NCBI RefSeq assembly: GCF_001577835.2
Contig: NC_029541.1
Coordinates: 3,529,141 to 3,593,140, forward strand
Source of the DNA: Coturnix japonica
Taxonomy: Eukaryota; Chordata; Aves; Galliformes; Phasianidae
DNA length: 64,000 nucleotides
Reading direction: 5' to 3'
This document shows, one piece after another, positions 34,696-46,745 of this stretch; within the stretch, counting starts at the first letter, position 1; each line of letters starts with the position of its first letter. The notes under the pieces are model-generated. The model was not told the origin of the DNA, ran no database searches, and saw only the letters and a program-made list of their open reading frames with translations. The position numbers and the translations under genes were made by a program.

Positions 34696-36730
34696 GTGTC
34701 CGTGTGTGATACACGGGGTGGGGGGCTGTGCTCAGTGTGCAGGGCTGCCCCGGGGTCCTGAGCCCTGCTCAGATGCTCTCTGTGTGCTGGAGGACTGTGG
34801 TCACCTTATGCAGAACAAAGCCTGTTGCTGTCTGTGTGTTCGAGCAGAGCTTCTCCTGGGATGGACCGATCTGCTGCTTTTGTTTCTTGATTTCCAAAGG
34901 AAAATCAACTATGGTTTATCCAAAGGCAGCAGTGATTGCTGAATTTAACAGCACGGGGCTACAGCCAGCTGCTCTGACGGCAGGACGGCACTCCAAGCAT
35001 CCTCAGTAAGCAACCCTCAATTAGCACTGCTTAATTATCGCACATAATGACTGCAGTCAGAGCTGCCGGCCGCATCTCTGCATCGTCCCCCCCATCACAC
35101 TGAGCGGGGCTGAAGGCACAGGGCTGACTCAGCGCTGACTCACAGCTCTGCAGTGCTGGGTGGGGTGCGGGCTGTGGGCTGTGCAGGGACCCGGGGGCTT
35201 CTTTGTAGGGGGTTCTGAGCTGCACCTGGCCCTGTGCAAGCTTCTGCTGCATGTCTCTGAGCACAGTGCTGCATCTAGGGCTGCCCTACAGTGCATGCAG
35301 CAGCACCAGGCTCCCAGAAGCAAGTTGATGCTGATGGGTGCTTCACTTCAAATCACCATCTAACCAGAGCTGCAGCACTTGCCCTGCTGACACGGGTTGT
35401 GTCGAATCACCCCGGGGTGTGAGGAACTCTCCTCGCCGGGGCACAAGCACACACTCGTTTAGTAACATAATCTCTTAAAAGCAAAATCCCAGAAATTCCT
35501 TTTTTTTTCTTCGTGGAAAATGTTGCCTGGGGGAGAAGCTCGTAATGAAGAATGAAAGCTTAATCCTTGAGGTAGAACAGGGCTTTGGGGAGGGAAGGAG
35601 TATAGACAGGGCCTGTGTTAAGTATAGGGCTGGCCGTGGTGGGGCTGGGGAGCAGCAGCCCTGGGGTGCTTCCCCAGGTGATGCTGAGGTCTCTGCCTGC
35701 GGTGCTGCCATGACAAATGCAGTGCTGGCTTTGGGTGCATGGGGGTTTGCTCCTTGTCTGGCTGCAACACCCAGGTCAGAGCCACCTCCGTGCACCTGCT
35801 TGTGGTTCCCAAACATCTCAGAGGGGAATGGCTGCAGGGCAATGGTCCCTCCCAGCTCTCAGGGCATCCCCCAGCCTGCAGCACGCAGTCATTGAAGGAC
35901 AAGCAGGACCCGCTTCCCTCACCGTGTTTTAATTCAGAAAAGCAATGGTGGAGGTGAGGTTACACTCTCCAGAGCACAACCTGCTCTGGGTTTGCTCAGT
36001 GCGCAGCGGTGGTGTTTACGGACGCGGATTCCAAAGCTCTCTGTTCTCAGGGCTGTGAAGATGTATTTCCTCTTGTGCCATTTCTCCTTCTGGCAGGCAG
36101 GCTCCCAGGTGGCTCTGGTGAGTGTCAAAGTGGGAAATAAAGTTGTTCAGCAAAAAAAAGAGAGAGAGAGTGAGATGAAGAAGAAAAAGAGTAAAAAAGG
36201 GGAAAGAAAACGAAGTGCAGGCAGTGCAGCCCCGTGAGACCAGCTTTGTGCCGAGTGCTGTGGGTGGAAACAGGAGTGCCGCGTGCTTCAGCCATGAGGC
36301 ACCGAGCCCTGGCTGTGTGCTCGCAGCATTGCACGCCATGCACTGCCCACCCTGCAGCTCTGCGCAGGGCAGTGATGCAGGCTGGGGTGCAGCGTGGCAC
36401 AGAGCAGCACCTCGGCCCCATTCTGCCCTCCTTGTGGCCGGCCTGGGTCACTGAGATGTTCCTGCAGGCGTTTGTGTCTGAGTCTCTTGGCTAATCTCTG
36501 CAGCCCTCATATTGCTGAAACAGATGACTGTATTTATCTGAAGTGACTAATGGGCGAGCGCATTCCTGGCTCCACCATCATCTGGTTCTCGTAATGTCAG
36601 TCATGATTAGCTCTAACAAACATACAACAGCTTTTTGGGCTGCTTTGCAAGGCGGCCGTGTGGAGGTGGAGGTGGCATTTGTTCTCAATCAGGTGGGATT
36701 TTGAGGACTGGCTGCTTTGCATCATACAGG
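34696..36730. other. Intergenic, no gene seen
   Basis: Unique sequence with an A/GA-rich patch at 36152-36215 and an enhancer-like patch at about 36510-36615 (AGATGACTGTATTTATCTG, then CATGATTAGCTC). I recognise no exons. Confidence 0.4.
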
Positions 36731-36969
36731 GTGAGCAGTGCAGTGTGATGCTGTGCAACGTGGTGCAGCCTGGCATGATGTGTTGCAGTGCAATGTGTTT
36801 CAGTTTGCTGTGATGTGGTGCAAAGCGTGGTCTGATGCTGTGCAAAGTGGGGCCGTGCAGTGCAATGTGATGTGAAGCTGTGCAGTGTGGTCTGATGCAG
36901 TGCAATGTGGTGCAACGTAGTGTGATGCAGTGCAGTGCAATGCGCTGTGATGCAGTACAGTGCAGTTTA
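36731..36969. repeat. Degenerate TGCARTGTGATG minisatellite
   Basis: About 240 bp consist of variants of a 10-14 bp unit such as TGCAGTGCAATGTGATG, heavily diverged. The antisense strand reads as a low-complexity His/Thr/Cys-rich frame, which explains a spurious 152-aa ORF there. Confidence 0.85.
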
Positions 36970-39075
36970 GGGCTGCCAATCCATGGCTGGGGGCAACGTG
37001 CAACAGGGTTATAATGTGGATGGCTCAGGGAGATGCACTGCAGTTCCCCCCCCATGCACTAAGCTGGTCTTCCAGGGTAAATTAGATGTCGACAAAACAA
37101 CTTCATCTTCACCCAAACAATTTTGCTCTTGGTGGAAATGATTTGTGCTCAGTCTGCAGCCCTTCACGCAGACAGCTGCAAGGAGCTGCTCTGCTCATGC
37201 CAGGGGTGCAGGTGCTGCACCCCATAGGTCTGCCCTTATGGGGTGGGAGGGATGCAGGGCACATCAGGCACCTGCCCCCAGCTGCATGGGGTGTCTTAAA
37301 TGTGATGCAGCATGGGGCAACCCATGGGATGGCTGTAAATCAGGAGGTGCCCGATGCATTGCAGTGCAGCCTGCAGGCAGGGCTGTGCGTGACCTGCAGC
37401 CGTGGGTTGGGCACGGATGCACAGATGCTGCAGATTAACGAAACGAAGGGCTGGGAGGTTTCTGCTGAAGACATTTTTCCGTTCATGAGGACATGGGGTG
37501 GAGAGGGTGGAACGTGGTGGGGGGGCGGCTGCCGTCAGGAGCAACAAAAGGGGAAAAGGGGGGAGGAGGGCAGAGAGAGGGAGAGATTTTTGATTCATGG
37601 TCCAAAATTACCCAAACTTTATTGCCAAAATGTCTACATTTTTATGTGCTTAAACACAGTGAGTTATGGAAACCTTAAAACAATGGAATGATCTCCTTCA
37701 TTGCGCTCCGTTTTGTTCGAAGGAACCACTCCTCTTCCCAGGGTGGAATCTCTTATTGAGTTTTATTGACTTACAAAAATGCCTCTCTGCTATCAGCACC
37801 ATCCGGGTGCGTGTCATAAATACAAGGGTGGGACATGGGGCTCTGGGGAGAAAGGGGTTAAACCCATTTCTGCCCCAAACCCTTTCTCACGCATCCTTTT
37901 TATGGCATCCATTTGGCACATCTTCCACGTGAACCTGCCTGAACCAGAGGGGCTGCAAATTCCTTGAAGCGAATCCAGCACACGGCGCTGCGGTTCCCTC
38001 ACTGTTGGAGTCCCTCCTCTGCCAGGCATGCAGCTCTCCCAGCAGTCTGCTGAGGCTGCAGCGCTGGGTTGTGGGGCTGCAAGGTGCAGGGTTGTATGAT
38101 TGCAGGGCTTCAAGCATCCTGGGTTGTGGGGTCATGGGGTTGTAGGGTGTGCTGAGAGCTCTGCTGCAGAGCTGGGGCATGCCCTGGCTGTGCAGCTGTT
38201 TGCAGCTTCACAAGCAGAGGAAAGCAGATATTTGTGGGGGCTTTTTGCATTGTCTTGCAGCAGGAGGACACCCTGCATTGACCATTGCACTGGGCCCGCT
38301 GGGAAGCTGCAGCTCCACGTGCAAGAACAACGAGAGCAACGTGCAAAGAGCTTTCCTCAGCCCTGGGGATCAACCCCAACACATCCCCCCTCCCATCCCA
38401 CCCAGCAGAGGTTCCTCTGCTCCTTGTCTACACAACACCTGCCTTTGCAGAGCTGTGAACCAGGCAGGACTAAGGTGGGATGCACAGGGCTCTGCTCAGT
38501 GCCCACAGCAGCCAGAAGGTGGGAGGGGGAGGACGACAAGCCCACAGCCCCCACTCTGCGTCAGAGGGGAAAACTGCACGAGCCCCAGAAAAAATGTCTG
38601 CAGCCCTATAAACTGACACCAGTGTTTATAATATTCCTAAGTGCTGTTGCGTGATGAGAGCAGTTCTCCGACGAGGAAAATTTACTTTTTTTTTCCTTCT
38701 TCTTTTTTTTTTCCCCCTCTTTTAAATAAAGTTAGAAAGCTGCGAGTCCCACAGAAGATGTTTTGGCTTTGGTTCAGGGTTTGTTTGTTTTTGCTGTTTG
38801 CTGTAAGTAACAACTGAGGGCCATTTGCTGGCGATAATGTTACAGCCGCGGCGCAGCAGTGGGAACTGCTGACAGTCAGAAGTTGTTGACCTCCTGGGTA
38901 AAACATATCTGTGCACATCTCACATCCTGGGGCATGAAACCATCACTTTGTCATTGCTTTGTGTGTGGAAAGGCTCCTCCATGTGAACCCGGCACTTTGC
39001 TGCAGTCTCAGTTTGTTTATATTGAGCTAAAAACAAACAAGCAAGGAAAGTGGGCAGCTACAGCGATCCTATGAG
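36970..39075. other. Intergenic, no gene seen
   Basis: Unique sequence. The largest frames (201 aa on + at 37086-37691, 184 aa on + at 38100-38654) have no recognisable domain. T-rich low-complexity DNA lies at 38685-38714. Confidence 0.45.
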
Positions 39076-39425
39076 TGGAAGGAATAGCAGGGAGATGAGG
39101 GTAAGTAAGGAGCAGGGATTTGAGGATGGAGAGGGGAGATGGGGATGGGGAGGAGGGACTTGAACATGGGGAACAGGGAGGTGATGGGGAACAGGGAGAG
39201 GAAGATGAGAAGCAGAGAGATGAGGACAAGGAGCAGGGATGTGAGGATGGAAAGATGGGGCTGTGAACATGGGGAGGAAGGAGATGATGGAGAGGAGGAT
39301 GGGGAGCAGGGAGATATTGGGGGGGACATGAGGATGGAAAGTGGGGATATGAGCGTGGGGAGGAGGGAGATGATGGACAGGAAGCAGAGAGATGAGGATT
39401 GGGAGCAGGGAGATGCAGATTGGGC
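39076..39425. repeat. Polypurine GATGGGGAGCAGGGA minisatellite
   Basis: A 350-bp nearly pure purine strand is built from imperfect GATGGGGA/GCAGGGA/GATGAGGA units. A higher-order 87-bp period is visible: GAGGATGGAAAG begins at 39243 and again at 39330, each followed by a similar arrangement. Long homopurine tracts of this kind can form triplex (H-DNA) structures. Confidence 0.9.
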
Positions 39426-42035
39426 ACCACGTGTTATTTCCTCTCTGTATCATTAGAAAATGGGAATTTAGGCTTAGAAAAATGCATTACCTGTCATCCC
39501 CAGTGGCAATCCATGTCCATCCCCAGCACAGCCCTCACTGCTCACCGTGCCCTCCTGCCCTGCACAGCCAGGTACTGCAGAACCACAGCCGCCGTGAGAG
39601 CCAGGAAACAAGACATGGGAAGTTTATAAACACCCCGCGGATGGTTTACGGAAAGAGGTTATGAAACGCAATTAAATGCTTTATAAAGTGTCCTGATTTC
39701 ACTCCTCGGTCACTGTAGAATTCTGATCATAAATCAGAGAATGTGCTGCAGTGGGAGAAATGGGAGGAAAAGGGGGAGGGAAGAATGGGGATGTGGGTAC
39801 CCCATTCAGCTCATGCTGTGCCCTGGGTTCTGCTCTGTGCTGGCAGGTTGGAAACAGTGGCAGAGAGAGGAGAGGTGAGCACAGGGATAGGAGAAGCTGC
39901 ATTGCAATGCATGATTTGTGGATTGATGTGAGGCTGCAGAGTGATTCCTCGTGCCCTGGGAAGAGCTGCAGACAGACGGTGTTTACCGAGGACGCGGAGC
40001 TGGCCAAGAGCTAATTGCAGAAGTCTGAACTGCATCCTCCCCGCTGCAAAGGGCATTCAGAAATAGAGATGCAGGCTGCATGTTAACTGCACCTCCACAG
40101 CCAGGACAGCTTCTGCCCCTCTTGTAGTCTCTGGAAGTAAAATCAGACCCTGCTCTGCTGATATGAGGCTGCAGTGGGGCAGATACCCCCCTCCTGCCCT
40201 ACCAGGGCTCCCTCTGGCACTGTGACCCAGCACTGACACTGGGCACTGGGGAAGGTCACAGGGAAGGCTTACAGGAGCTGGAGATGTAAGAGCCAGTATT
40301 ATTTCCCGTCCATTAAAAGAAATGTGGAAAAAAATAATTAAGAAAGCCCTGAGCCCCAAAGTGCAGCGCAGGCATCATGTGTCTGACATTTGGCTTCTCA
40401 TCCTCGAGCCGCTGCTCCAACAGCTCGCAAGCCAGAGGTTAAGCTTCCTGGTTCCTCTTTTTGATCTGCATCATTCACATTTTTCCATGTTGTTGGCCAC
40501 AATCAAAAAAAAAAAAAAAAAAAGAAGAGAAAAGGGAAAGAAAAAAGATCCCTTTGAATTAGCAGGCAGGGAGAGCCTCTAATTGCCTTCCCAGCCCCTC
40601 CCAGGTCAGATCCAGGCTCAGCCAGGAGATGAGAGCACGAGCTGCACCTCGGGGTGGGCGCAGAGGCTGTGGAGTGCAAACCAAAGAGCAAACCTGAGTG
40701 CAGCCCATCACAGCACTGAGCCCCAGGAAGCACTGAGCACCCCACGGCTTTGGTGAGCTGCAAACCTCTTCTCCCAGCCTTACAAACCAAAGCACTTACA
40801 GTACCTTGAACTGTTCAGCTCTCTCCTTCCCATTCCCATCTATGCATGCCTTTATCAAGCTCCATTTCAGCTCTCATTCTGCCATCATTCCAGACATCCT
40901 CCTGTGGGCACCTGCTCAGGGTGCTGCCCCAGCTCAGCCCCACACCAGTAGGAAACCATGGGCGGGATGCTCCTGTCTGCCCTCAGCCCCACACGCATGG
41001 GCCAGCTTGGCAGACACGTTTCTATCCATTACCAGCTAATGCAATGGAACTGGCTGACAATGGGTGAAGGAGCTGCCAAAATCCAACATGAGGCCTGCAG
41101 ATGTCCCTGGGAACAGCAAGCCCTGCTGGAAGATCTGTGCCGTACAAAAGGTTCCCCTCAATTTGCTTCAGATGCTCCTCGGCCGTCATTAGAGGATGGG
41201 GTTCTTTACAGAGAAACACATAAATCCAGCACTGCGTTCAGGCTGTTATTATCTCCTCTGGTTCAAATTAAGTGACGGGGGTCATTTTTTATATGTTGCA
41301 ATTTGTCTTTTTAGCTGAGGGCACGGAAAGGAAGGGGGGGGGGGTGGAGAAGGAGGGGAAGCCAGCACAAAAATGGGGAAGGGACGTTCTTTAGCAGACA
41401 AGGAGCTGAACTGACATCAGATTCTCTCTACAGCTTCACCACGGGGATGAGATGTAGGCAGACACAGCAACAAAGCACTGATTGTGCCTGGCAGAGTGCA
41501 CACACTGATGCTGCACCATGAGCTGCTGCACTCAGAGGTGAGGAAGGAGCAGAGAAGCAGGTGTATGGGATGGCCCAGATCAGCCTGCAGGATCAGCCCA
41601 GGGAACTTTTGTTCTACCAAGGGCGAACAAAAGCTTTTTTTGGGGGGGAAGAAAGAAAAACACAGTGGTTGGATGAAGGTGTGTGGAAGCAGCCCCATGA
41701 AGCTGCCCCAGGTAGGCAGCCCTGACTCCCAGCACCATCCTGCCCTCAGTACAGCATCATAAACTTCTCTCCCTGACACGTAGGAAAATGTTTTAAGGCA
41801 CGACTTTATAGAGAGCATCAATCACTTCAGAGGTGATGGAATTGCTGCAGAATTATAAGCAAGTCTGAAGTGTCTACAGAGGACTCTAAACACTGTCTTC
41901 TATTTATTCTCTGTGTCCTTTGTAAATGTAAACTTCAGCGGAGCCCAGAGGCCTTTCCGTCTCCGTGCCTTGTCAATCCAGCACCTTTCACCACCGCTAA
42001 AATCACAATTATAAAAAAAAGGGGGGATTACAAAA
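39426..42035. other. Intergenic, no gene seen
   Basis: Unique sequence with an A19 run (40505-40523) and a G11 run (41334-41344). No exon or RNA gene is recognised. Confidence 0.45.
40505..40523. repeat. Homopolymer A19
   Basis: Nineteen A followed by GAAGAGAAAAGGG. There is no upstream gene or flanking target-site duplication that would make it a retrocopy tail. Confidence 0.9.
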
Positions 42036-42039
42036 ACAA

Positions 42040-42625
42040 ACACAGCCCCTCTCGCTCGCGACTGATGGCTGCGGACTGTTGAGGGACCCACCCCGCAGAG
42101 CCCCGGGACCCCCCCCCCACCCTGACCCACGGGGGTCTCTGCAAGGAGACGGAGCCCGGAGCTCCCACGTGTGCCACGCGTCCATCTCCTGCGGCCGTCG
42201 GATCGACGGCGAGTAAACACAAAGCGGGGCCGAGAGGCTCCGGGAAGATCAAGCGGAGGACAGTGCGCTGACAGCGGGCCGGGCGGGTGCGGGAGAGCCG
42301 TCCCAGCTGGAGAGAAGCTTGGAGAGGGGAAAAGGGGAGAGCTGTGCAAAAGGCTACAAGGAATCTATGCGGAAAGCGGCCCTGCTCTGCCAGAATACCT
42401 GGGGGTATTGGGGGGGATCTTTGATGCAGTCACAAGTCCAACAGTTGCTTTAGCTATAAAAAACCCAACCCCTGTTTTGAAAAGCATCTCGCACTGTCGG
42501 GGAATCGTCCTTTATCCCGCATGTGATGGCAGAGGGCACAAAACCCCGCACCGTCCGTGCTCGGAGGCGCCGGCAGAGCGCGCTGCGCGGCCGCCTGCGG
42601 GACGGGACATCCCGCGTGTCACCGC
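42040..42625. promoter_or_regulatory. Orphan CpG island
   Basis: A CpG-dense block in two lobes, about 42040-42310 and 42490-42625 (CTCGCTCGCGAC, CCACGCGTCC, GCGCTGCGCGGCCGCC). No gene starts here that I can recognise. It lies 7 kb upstream of the WNT2B start codon. It could be an alternative WNT2B promoter, a lncRNA promoter or a Polycomb-type element. An open + frame of 167 aa spans it but shows no family features. Confidence 0.55.
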
Positions 42626-45600
42626 AACCAGCAGCTCCTGTCCCCATGTCTGCTGTCGGTGTTTGAGCTGCTGAGCTGCACGGCCCGTCTCAAACCACAG
42701 CGGCGCTATCGTAACAATTAGTCGTTAATATTATCGGAGGGGCACAAGGCAAACCCGCCCTATCTGCACTGCTCGGCTCTTCCCTTAAGGTAATGAAGTG
42801 ATGCCAGGGATGCTGGCTCACACTGCAGCACAGTATGTGAGGGGAGCTACAGGTGGGCTGCAAGAACACAGTCTGCCTCTGACACAAGCCCATCAGCCAG
42901 GAACAGCCCAAAAAGAGATCTTTCCTCTATTGTGGGATCAGATTCCTCCTGCTAATAAATGGCTTTGATTTTCATTGGTTCCAAAGGAAAGGAGCAGGGG
43001 AAGGGGGGAAATAAAACCAAACCACAGCCATCATGCGGTGCCCGCTGTCAGCACTGCTCCTGTGTGCAATGCCCATTGCAGGGCCCCATCAGCAGCTCTG
43101 CTCCTCAGAGCCCTCAGCCCCAGAGGAGGCAGAAGGGACTCAATGCATGGAAGGGGCAACAAATGGGTGCTGCTTCCAAAACCAAGCTGGGAATGAGGCA
43201 TTTTCACAGCTATGACTCACACAGACCTGGCCTGGTCCATCCTGCAGCCATCAGGCTGAGGGCAACCCAGTGTCCTTAAGCCCTGGAAGGATGAGCCTCT
43301 GCCCTGGTGCTCACAGGGAGTGTGACCAAATGCAGCTCTGTGCTGCCCTGGACCAGCTATTAAGTGAATGTGATTGACACCCATAGGCAGATGCAGGTCT
43401 GCCTGCAAGCTGTGCTCAGTGCTGGGCACTCCAAACTCTGCCCAGGGCTGTGACATTGGGATGCAGTGCTGCAGGCGCCGAGCTGTCCCTGCGCCTCCCA
43501 CTGCGCTGCACCAGCTGATCCCTGTACTCTCACACCAGGGCCTTCCCACGGGCTGGCTCCAAGCATCGCTTCCCAGTTCGGCCCATGGCCCCAGTAACTT
43601 TCCACCGGGGTTTGTTTTCACTGAAGAGTTGCTGTAGCGGAAGTGCAATACCAGCAAAAGCTGGCAGGGAATCCAGGGGGCAAGTCTGGAGTAAAATTCT
43701 GATAATGCTGTGTTTATACCAGGAATTTCTTCAGCAGATAAATCAAGTGAGCGCAATAACAGATGGGAAATGGCTGCAGACACCAATGGGTTCTGCATGC
43801 AGCTGGGCACCCACTCACTATGGCTGCTGCTGCCCTCCCACCTCTGCAGGTGTTGCTCCATGGGGTCCTGGGTTGCTCTGCACCCAGTGCTGTGGCTGCA
43901 GGGATCTGGGGACCATCGGCTGCATGCACACTAAGCTCTGTGCTGCAATACTTGCAGGCTTAGTCACATCCATCCCTTCACTAATAGATGCTGCTTTTGC
44001 AGGAGTGACCGACAACTGCTTGTGTTTCTGCTGTCAGCTCCAATAAACAACTGCATTCAGAACTGAGGGGGGAAAGACAGCTTGGAAACTATCTGAAAAT
44101 ACCAAGTTTCAGCACAATATCCATGCCAGCTAAACAGCCCTGTATCTCTCCCAGGTCACTGTGCTGGAGGGAAGTGGGGTCTGAAAGGCAGCGTGACCCA
44201 CTGCCAATAAATCCCACCCTGCAGCCCTCCCACATGGGCTGCATGTTTCTCAGCACGCCGAACCCCCTGGATCACGCACCATTAACATTCTCAGTGTGAC
44301 ATCTCCAAAATACTTCAGGGATGAATTGGTTGCTGGATGATTTGCAAAGCACTGAGGCACAATCCCCCGGAGGTGTGCTGGTGGGGAGCCAAGGGCCGGG
44401 GCCCAGGAGTCATGCACTCCCTGGGGTCGCTCAGGAGCTCAGCCTGGCAGCATCCAGCAAAACCCAAGGCACAGCACTGGGGATGTGCTGAATGCACACG
44501 CAGTCCTGCAGAGGACCTGTGGGCATCCCCTGTCCTCACAGCCCCTCAGTGGCTGAGTTCCCATGAGTACCAGCATTGCCTGCAGCAAAGCAGCCCAGCA
44601 CCAGGCAGCAGGATTCTGGCTCTCAAAGGTGGATTAGACATCAAACAGAAGACAGACAGAACGCGGGAAGCCTCTTCCATCTGCTGAGCACAGCCCCAGC
44701 CCTGCACAGCCCCATGCTGCCCTGCGATCAAAGCAGCAGCCGGCGGCTCCGATCTGCTCCTGCAGCACAACCAGACCTCATCTGCCAGGCAGAAGGAGCC
44801 ACTTCCCATGGGCAGCATCCTCTCCTCACTCCCTCTGCCCACAGCACTGCTGGCAAACCGCTCCTGGCTCAGGATGGTCTCAACATCACAACGCTATAGC
44901 AGTGCTTCCTCACCTTGCTCACACATTGCTGGTCTAAAATAAAGCCCAGCTGTGTGCTGACTGCTGCTATCCTTCAGCCTTGCATTCACCATAAGAGCCA
45001 AATAAAATCAGCAACAAGACCACATGTTCTCACTCACAGCTCCCCTGTACAACAGTGTCAGTGTCTTTGCTTTCACACTGTGAAGACTCAGGAATGAGAA
45101 GGGCTGGTGCTCCCACTAGATCAGCATGTGGTTATCACAGCAGTGTCTCTGCTCCTGGCACCAGGGCTGCCAGCACAGCTTGCTACCTGCCTCCTCAGAG
45201 AGGCCAACATCTGAAAGGCTCCCCTAATTTAGCCACAGTTCGTTATCCAACATAACACACCATGGGGACACTCACAGACATAACCCATCTTCCTCCTGCT
45301 GTGAAACAGGCACCGACCAAAGGGAAGGAAACACTAATAGCTCCTGCTGGGCAGCAGCACTGAGAAGCTCTGGGTTATTTCTATCCAATCACACACAAGA
45401 GGAAATCAGAAGATTCTACATACCTCCATTCAATTTCTCTCCATTAATATCGATGCCGCAGAGATTGGGTTTTGTCCTTCCTTTTTTTTTATATTTTCCT
45501 GGTATTTTTAAAAGTGCTGAAACTCTTCAGCTCCGTGCTGAGCCGGAGATAAAAGTTAACCTCTGAACTATGCAGCACCTTTTATGTGTGGCACCATACA

Positions 45601-46490
45601 GAGAGGGCTTCTTAGCACGAGCCTGGATCCCTAACGAGCAACCTGGATGGTTTCTGATTGTCCTCATCCCAGCCAGCTGGGGCACGAGGGAGGCACAGCC
45701 TACATACACATACAATGGGTGAGGATAAGGTTGAAGCTATGTAGAGGATGTGTCCTGCCCTGCTTTGGAGCTATGCTTGTGCCATCCACACTTCCTCACT
45801 TGTTCCACCTTCCCATCCCATACCAGATCTCCTGTGAGCTATAGGAGCCCAGCACCAGCCTCTCATCATGCTCAAGCCAAGGCTCAAGCTGTAAGTGCTG
45901 CACACCTGTGGGCGAGGTGAAACCTGCTGATTCCCACCTACACCAGCATCAGCCTGAGCCTGCACTGAGAGCAGGTTAAGGACAAAAGCCAGTCAATGTC
46001 TTCATTGGCACGTGCAAACCCACATCTCTGCAGCATCATTTCTGCAGTCAGGGTAAGATATTCACCTGGTGCTAATGAAGTGGTTATTCTTCCTACTTAG
46101 AAACTTACTCCTTTTACTTTCTCCATTTAGAAACAATGCTGGAGCACATCTGATGGGCTTTTTTTTCTTTCCCCTCGGCCACTTCCCTCTTGGCAGCAGC
46201 AATGCAATCCTGGCTTTGCAAAACAAACCCATGTCTGTTCCAATTCAGTCACCCACCCGGGTTATCTGGGAAAGAAATGCCAATGGGGGCTGTGGGGACA
46301 TGAGGCCATGCAGCCAAGCTGGGGTCCATCACTGCCAGGGCCACTTTATGGCCACACTGGGGACATCCTCTCTTGTGCTGTCCCCAGCCATTGGTGCAGG
46401 ATGGGCCCACGCACCTCTCGCTGCCTGCACACACAAAAAAACCCACCTCCACCACTCGCCTGGTTATAAATAAAGCAGCCACTGACCCTG
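42626..46490. other. Intergenic, no gene seen
   Basis: Unique sequence. A short AT-rich motif cluster follows the CpG island at 42705-42740 (ACAATTAGTCGTTAATATTA), and another lies at 45430-45455 (TCCATTAATATCGATG). No exons or mobile elements are recognised. Confidence 0.45.
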
Positions 46491-46494
46491 GAGA

Positions 46495-46745
46495 TTAATC
46501 AGTGGGTTGGTGTCTCTGCGTGATGTCACCCCACGTTTTTCCACAGGCCTGTCGAATTTCAGCCCGTCTGATCCGCCGATGACAGACGGGGCTCGCGCCT
46601 GCCAGACAGCCCCGGGACGCGGGAGGGGGGAGGATTTATGGCTGCCTTCCTCCCGCACGCTCTGCTTCACTCTGCACACAATACACAGATGCCTCTGTGA
46701 GATGACGGAAAACCGGGGCTGCGCGGCTCGGTCGGGGTATTTTTA
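46495..46745. promoter_or_regulatory. Small CpG-rich block, candidate distal promoter or enhancer
   Basis: A local CpG enrichment (GATCCGCCGATGACAGACGG, CTCGCGCC, GGGACGCGGG, GCGCGGCTCGGTCGG) stands out from CpG-poor flanks, with a CRE-like TGATGTCA at 46521-46528. It is about 3 kb upstream of WNT2B exon 1. Function is inferred. Confidence 0.35.

Noticed and set aside
36597-37055. 152-aa His/Thr-rich - strand ORF
   Set aside because: It is fully explained by the degenerate TGCARTG tandem repeat.
39017-39453. Ser/Pro-rich - strand ORFs of 86-137 aa
   Set aside because: They are the complement of the polypurine minisatellite; low complexity in all frames.
40505-40523. A19 run as the tail of a processed retrocopy
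   Set aside because: No gene-like sequence or target-site duplication precedes it; it is a simple homopolymer.
42171-42674. 167-aa + strand ORF over the orphan CpG island
   Set aside because: GC-rich DNA, no domain and no clear splice or promoter context; retained only as a CpG island.
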